Positions 60,409 to 64,000 of a stretch of DNA of 64,000 nt are shown here, in pieces. The stretch covers positions 22,103 through 86,102 of the forward strand of contig CAVGRN010000002.1 of assembly GCA_963631545.1 (NCBI GenBank), written 5' to 3'. How positions within the stretch are numbered: position 1 is the first letter of the stretch; each line of letters begins with the position of its first letter. The DNA comes from UBA1181 sp963631545 (GTDB lineage Bacteria; Bacteroidota; Bacteroidia; Bacteroidales; Paludibacteraceae). Below the pieces are notes generated by a model, which was not told where the DNA came from, searched no databases, and saw only the letters and a list, made by a program, of their open reading frames with translations. The translations under genes were made by a program, and so were the position numbers.

Positions 60409-63400
60409 ATGAAGAAGTTTAAGTTTTTTTTATTGGCTTTGATGGCTTGTTGCACTGCGATAATCGCGGTACACGCTATGAAAACCCGAATGGACATCTA
60501 TATGAAAACCGGAAATGTGGAAGACCATATGGTGTCTGAAATAGATAGCGTCAAACTTCGCCCAGGGGGCATTGATTCTATGGTTATCTACAAGGGGGAT
60601 GGAAAATACTCCCTCACTAAGTTGTCGCTTGTTGACAGCGTCAAGTTCTCTGAAGTGGTGGTTGACTCTGGCGCCCTCATCAAGTCAGCCTTCAAGGTTT
60701 CAGCCACCAAGAGCGTCTACTTCTCGCAAGGAAACCTGCAGGCTTCACGAGAGAAATTGATACTAGAAATTATTGATGAAAATATTCGCTGGTGTTATTC
60801 CACAAAGTGGCGTTTTGCTGAAAACCAGTACGACTACATCGGTTCTGCCAACAACAACATCTCGTCGACCTACACTGGCTGGATTGACCTCTTCGGATGG
60901 GGAACGAGCGGCTGGAACAGTGGCGCGAATGCCTACCAACCGTGGTCTACCTCGGAGGCGGATACCGCCTATTACCCAGGCGGAAGCGCAACCAACGACT
61001 TGACGGGCGACTACGCACAGGCCGACTGGGGCGTGTACAACGCCATCTCCAACGGCGGCAACGAACCTAACAAATGGAGAACTTTGACGATATCGGAGTG
61101 GCAGTATCTTTTCAAAAACAACAAATGGACATTGGGGTACATCAAGACATCAGAAACCGATTCAAGTCTGTGTTTCTTTTTGATTCCAGATGGCTTTACA
61201 GCACCAAGTGGTGTGAAGGTTACGGTGATAAGCACGAGCCTGAGTCTGTCAGATGGATATTCCGGCGGTATCTCGGCAAGCAGTTACGCTGGCAACACCT
61301 ACACAACAGAGCAGTTCGACACCCTTGAGAGATTGGGAGTTGTGGCGTTGCCTTGCGGAGGTTATCGCATCAACAAGACGTTGAATCGTGCCGAAGGAGG
61401 GTTCTATTGGTCGGCTTCCCGGGACGATGAGGATTACGCCTATGCATTCAATTTTTACGCCACGAGTGCGACTTCAAACCTGAGCAGTTATCGTTGCTCC
61501 GGCAACTCCGTCCGCCTAATCCAGGATGCCAATTTCGACATCCACTTTGTGAATGCAGACGGAACAACCCTGCTCGACACCACCGTGGCACGCGGCGTAA
61601 CGCCAACCTACACTGGCGCGACCCCGTCTGAAACCGCCCCCGCAGACTACGAGTATGTCTTTATGGGTTGGGATAAGGAAATCTCAGCGGCGGACAAAGA
61701 CATCACCTACACGGCAGTCTACGACACCGTCCTTGCCAAGAAAGACGGTGCGATCCGTGCTTGCGCCTACAAGGTTTCAGCCACCAAGAGCGTCTACTTC
61801 TCGCAAGGAAACCTGCAGGCTTCACGAGAGAAATTGATACTAGAAATTATTGATGAAAATATTCGCTGGTGTTATTCCACAAAGTGGCGTTTTGCTGAAA
61901 ACCAGTACGACTACATCGGTTCTGCCAACAACAACATCTCGTCGACCTACACTGGCTGGATTGACCTCTTCGGATGGGGAACGAGCGGCTGGAACAGTGG
62001 CGCGAATGCCTACCAACCGTGGTCTACCTCGGAGGCGGATACCGCCTATTACCCAGGCGGAAGCGCAACCAACGACTTGACGGGCGACTACGCACAGGCC
62101 GACTGGGGCGTGTACAACGCCATCTCCAACGGCGGCAAGCAAAAAGGATTGTGGAGGACGCTCACCACAAGCGAGTGGGATTACCTCTTCCAAAATAACA
62201 ATTGGACCCTGGCCTATGTGAAGACCACGTCCGAGGACTCAACGCTGTGCTTTATGCTGATACCGGCGGACTTCACCGCGCCAGACGGCATCACGGTGGT
62301 GGACGGCGTCGCGATGACAGACTTATTGCCCGGCACGACCTCATCATTTGTAGATGTCTGTGCCACCCCTTACACCTACACCGTTGAGCAATTCTCTCAA
62401 CTCGAGAAGTTGGGCGTTGTGGCACTGCCCTGCACCGGCCACCGCAAAGGTTCTGCGTATGGCGATAATGGGTACGGCGAATATTGGTCGTCTTCTGCTT
62501 ATTCAGAGGAACGTGCTAATACATTTATTTTCAGTGAACAGCTGGTGCAATCGGATGCTCATTTGAAACGGTTCTACGGAATCAGCGTCCGCCTAATCCA
62601 GGACATCAATTTCGACATCCACTTTGTGAATGCAGACGGAACAACCCTGCTCGACACCACCGTGGCACGCGGCGTAACGCCAACCTACACTGGCGCGACC
62701 CCGTCTGAAACCGCCCCCGCAGACTACGAGTATGTCTTTATGGGTTGGGATAAGGAAATCTCAGCGGCGGACAAAGACATCACCTACACGGCAGTCTACG
62801 ACACCGTCCTTGCCAAGAAAGACGGTGCGATCCGTGCTTGCGCCTACAAGGTGTCCGACACCAAGAGCGTCTACTTCTCGCAAGGAAACTTGCAGTTCAA
62901 TGCCGCACAAGGCACACACGCAACGGCAGATGGAAAGACAGCACAAGGCACTTGGCGGTTCGCAGAGAACCAGTACGACTATATCGGTTCTGCCAACAAC
63001 AACATCTCGTCGACCTACACTGGCTGGATTGACCTCTTCGGATGGGGAACGAGCGGCTGGAACAGTGGCGCGAATGCCTACAAACCGTGGGCTACATCAG
63101 TTGATAACGAGGACTATTACCCAGGAGGTAGTTATTCCAACAGTCTGACTGGCACTTACGCCAAGGCGGACTGGGGTGTGTACAACGCCATCACCAACGG
63201 CGGCAACGAGCCTAATCAGTGGAGGACGCTCACCACGGACGAGTGGCAGTATCTGTTCAAAAACAACAAGTGGACGTTGGGCTATATCGAGGATGGCGGT
63301 AACTCATACTCATGCTTTATGCTGATTCCGGAAACGTTCACTGCACCGGAGGGCATAAATATTGATGTGGTAGGCACAGGCAATTTGTCTGAAACTGTTA

Positions 63401-63681
63401 TGAGAGACATATCAGAGAGTATTTATTCTAACAACACCTACACGGTTGAGCAGTTCTCCCAGATAGAGAAGCTGGGTGTTGTGGCGTTGCCTTGCGCTGG
63501 CTACCGCAGCGGCTCGTCGGTGAGCGATGTCGGGTCGTACGGCCGCTATTGGTCGTCTTCTGCCAACGATTCCTACTACGCCTACAGTTTCTACTTCCAT
63601 TCTACGGGGGTTGTATCGTCCCGCAATGGCTACCGGGACCGCGGATTCAGCGTCCGCATTGTCCAGGATGTTCCAAAATAA
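60409..63681 (+). CDS. Modular surface protein with a C-terminal DGR-type variable repeat (gene B)
   Basis: 1090-residue paralogue of gene A. Signal sequence MKKFKFFLLALMACCTAIIAVHA, with paired DSVKL/DSVKF strands, then three lectin-like modules (about 95-375, 450-735, 810-1085) separated by InlB-like linkers (FVNADGTTLLDTTVARGVTP). Modules 1 and 2 end in ordinary, divergent sequences; module 3 ends at the protein C-terminus in a hypervariable 55-codon repeat, the classical place for a DGR target. The 5' parts of modules 1 and 2 are duplicated exactly, and module 3 is near-identical to gene A over 280 bases. Confidence 0.82.
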   Translation: MKKFKFFLLALMACCTAIIAVHAMKTRMDIYMKTGNVEDHMVSEIDSVKLRPGGIDSMVIYKGDGKYSLTKLSLVDSVKFSEVVVDSGALIKSAFKVSATKSVYFSQGNLQASREKLILEIIDENIRWCYSTKWRFAENQYDYIGSANNNISSTYTGWIDLFGWGTSGWNSGANAYQPWSTSEADTAYYPGGSATNDLTGDYAQADWGVYNAISNGGNEPNKWRTLTISEWQYLFKNNKWTLGYIKTSETDSSLCFFLIPDGFTAPSGVKVTVISTSLSLSDGYSGGISASSYAGNTYTTEQFDTLERLGVVALPCGGYRINKTLNRAEGGFYWSASRDDEDYAYAFNFYATSATSNLSSYRCSGNSVRLIQDANFDIHFVNADGTTLLDTTVARGVTPTYTGATPSETAPADYEYVFMGWDKEISAADKDITYTAVYDTVLAKKDGAIRACAYKVSATKSVYFSQGNLQASREKLILEIIDENIRWCYSTKWRFAENQYDYIGSANNNISSTYTGWIDLFGWGTSGWNSGANAYQPWSTSEADTAYYPGGSATNDLTGDYAQADWGVYNAISNGGKQKGLWRTLTTSEWDYLFQNNNWTLAYVKTTSEDSTLCFMLIPADFTAPDGITVVDGVAMTDLLPGTTSSFVDVCATPYTYTVEQFSQLEKLGVVALPCTGHRKGSAYGDNGYGEYWSSSAYSEERANTFIFSEQLVQSDAHLKRFYGISVRLIQDINFDIHFVNADGTTLLDTTVARGVTPTYTGATPSETAPADYEYVFMGWDKEISAADKDITYTAVYDTVLAKKDGAIRACAYKVSDTKSVYFSQGNLQFNAAQGTHATADGKTAQGTWRFAENQYDYIGSANNNISSTYTGWIDLFGWGTSGWNSGANAYKPWATSVDNEDYYPGGSYSNSLTGTYAKADWGVYNAITNGGNEPNQWRTLTTDEWQYLFKNNKWTLGYIEDGGNSYSCFMLIPETFTAPEGINIDVVGTGNLSETVMRDISESIYSNNTYTVEQFSQIEKLGVVALPCAGYRSGSSVSDVGSYGRYWSSSANDSYYAYSFYFHSTGVVSSRNGYRDRGFSVRIVQDVPK
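60694..61061 (+). repeat. Gene B direct repeat, copy 1
   Basis: 368 bases in module 1, identical by eye to 61771-62138 at an offset of 1077. The following InlB-like linkers repeat at the same offset, so a 1077-base unit was duplicated. Confidence 0.85.
61771..62138 (+). repeat. Gene B direct repeat, copy 2
   Basis: Second copy of the 368-base block, in module 2. The identity ends abruptly after GGCGGCAA. Confidence 0.85.
63221..63500 (+). repeat. Gene B block shared in inverted orientation with gene A
   Basis: About 280 bases that match the minus strand of 13279-13558 (and, slightly less well, module 4 of gene A) with a single mismatch seen. It ends exactly where the variable repeat begins. 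Confidence 0.85.
63499..63663 (+). other. DGR-type variable repeat, gene B module 3
   Basis: 55-codon repeat aligned without gaps to the three in gene A, six codons from the stop. Fixed blocks are GTC GGG TCG TAC GGC and TAT TGG TCG TCT TCT; variable codons are mainly NNC and NNT (AGC, AGC, CGC, AAC, TAC, CGC, AAT). Confidence 0.85.
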
Positions 63682-63685
63682 TTGA

Positions 63686-63736
63686 GAGACCGTCCCCCAA
63701 GGGCGGTCTCAGCGAAGGACTCCCCGCGAAGCGGGG
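63686..63736 (+). other. Two stem-loops just after gene B
   Basis: Stem 1: GAGACCGTCC (63686-63695) with GGGCGGTCTC (63701-63710), loop of five. Stem 2: CCCCGC (63722-63727), loop GAA, GCGGGG (63731-63736). Neither is followed by a T-run. Their place directly after a variable repeat resembles the inverted repeats that aid DGR homing. Confidence 0.65.
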
Positions 63737-63866
63737 TGAATTTTGCAGGAAGCAAGGAAGGTTGCAATTGTAATAAACAAGAACAGAGATAATGAGAGGA
63801 GTGCGCCACCGTAGTGCGGCGCACTCCTTTTTTGTATATTTGCGGAAACAAGAAACCGAGAGCGTT

Positions 63867-64000
63867 ATGAAGTACCCAGTCGGCATACAGACATTTGATA
63901 AAATCATTGAAGGTGGTTTTGTCTACGTTGATAAAACGGATTTGATATATTCTCTTGTCCAGGAGGGAACAATTTATTTTTTGAGCCGTCCACGCAGGTT
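63867..64000 (+). CDS. Predicted AAA-ATPase-like protein (PF09820 type), partial
   Basis: Only the first 44 codons are inside the window. MKYPVGIQTFDKIIEGGFVY then VDKTDLIYSLVQEG and YFLSRPRRF match the start of the AAA-ATPase-like proteins with a C-terminal PD-(D/E)XK nuclease-like domain, very common in Bacteroidales. The role of the family is unclear. The start at 63867 is the family's usual one. Confidence 0.85.
   Translation, partial: MKYPVGIQTFDKIIEGGFVYVDKTDLIYSLVQEGTIYFLSRPRR

Noticed and set aside
1..64000. tRNA and rRNA genes, insertion sequences, prophage genes
   Set aside because: Gaps were read on both strands, and no cloverleaf-like sequence, transposase or phage motif was found.

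Overview
The window looks like a piece of a Bacteroidales (Bacteroidetes) chromosome. The evidence is the -7 promoter boxes of the form TAnnTTTG before many genes, the absence of strong Shine-Dalgarno sequences, type IX secretion sorting tails (40-160 kb-type exported enzymes with APNP...-style C-termini), a hybrid two-component system with Reg_prop propellers, a three-gene cytochrome b558-type succinate dehydrogenase/fumarate reductase, and the tiny AURKAIP1/COX24-like ribosomal protein. No rRNA, tRNA, CRISPR array, transposase or phage gene was seen.

Layout. 1-4.5 kb: a His-rich metal efflux adaptor (cut by the window edge) and sdhCAB. 4.8-11.8 kb: a lipoprotein, a CotH-like protein, a thioredoxin-fold protein without its CXXC, a glycerate kinase-like P-loop kinase and a two-domain glycosyltransferase. 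11.8-17.3 kb: a giant modular surface protein (gene A), followed by a gap with two gene relics. 17.9-29.7 kb: a Kdo-kinase-like protein, mnmG-uvrC-dtd-U32 peptidase, dus flanked by three identical parS-like palindromes, polA and a polyprenyl synthase. 29.8-42.8 kb: deoC-mazG-nadA, a hybrid two-component regulator, glnS, mdh, mutY, HU, a 29-residue ribosomal protein and RNase G. 42.9-49.1 kb: a pectin-degrading pair (pectate lyase, rhamnogalacturonan lyase). 49.4-52.9 kb: ung, kdsA, menA, two small proteins and hsp20 with a sigma-54-like promoter. 53.2-59.6 kb: a four-gene Wadjet/MksBEFG-type anti-plasmid SMC system. 59.6-63.7 kb: a T9SS-tailed small protein and a second modular surface protein (gene B), then the start of a PF09820-like ATPase.

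Main discovery. Genes A and B consist of tandem C-type-lectin-like modules. In four of them (three internal modules of A and the last module of B) the final 55 codons align without gaps, yet vary almost only at first and second codon positions of NNC/NNT codons, while the bases between them are fixed. This is the adenine-directed mutagenesis signature of a diversity-generating retroelement (DGR). No reverse transcriptase or template repeat lies in the window, so these would be targets diversified in trans by a DGR elsewhere in the genome, with several variable repeats inside one protein rather than one at a C-terminus. The other three modules differ by ordinary synonymous and nonsynonymous change and serve as an internal control. 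The module bodies have been homogenised by near-perfect duplications within and between A and B, including an inverted pair about 50 kb apart.

The parS-like cluster beside mnmG suggests that the chromosome origin is not far away.
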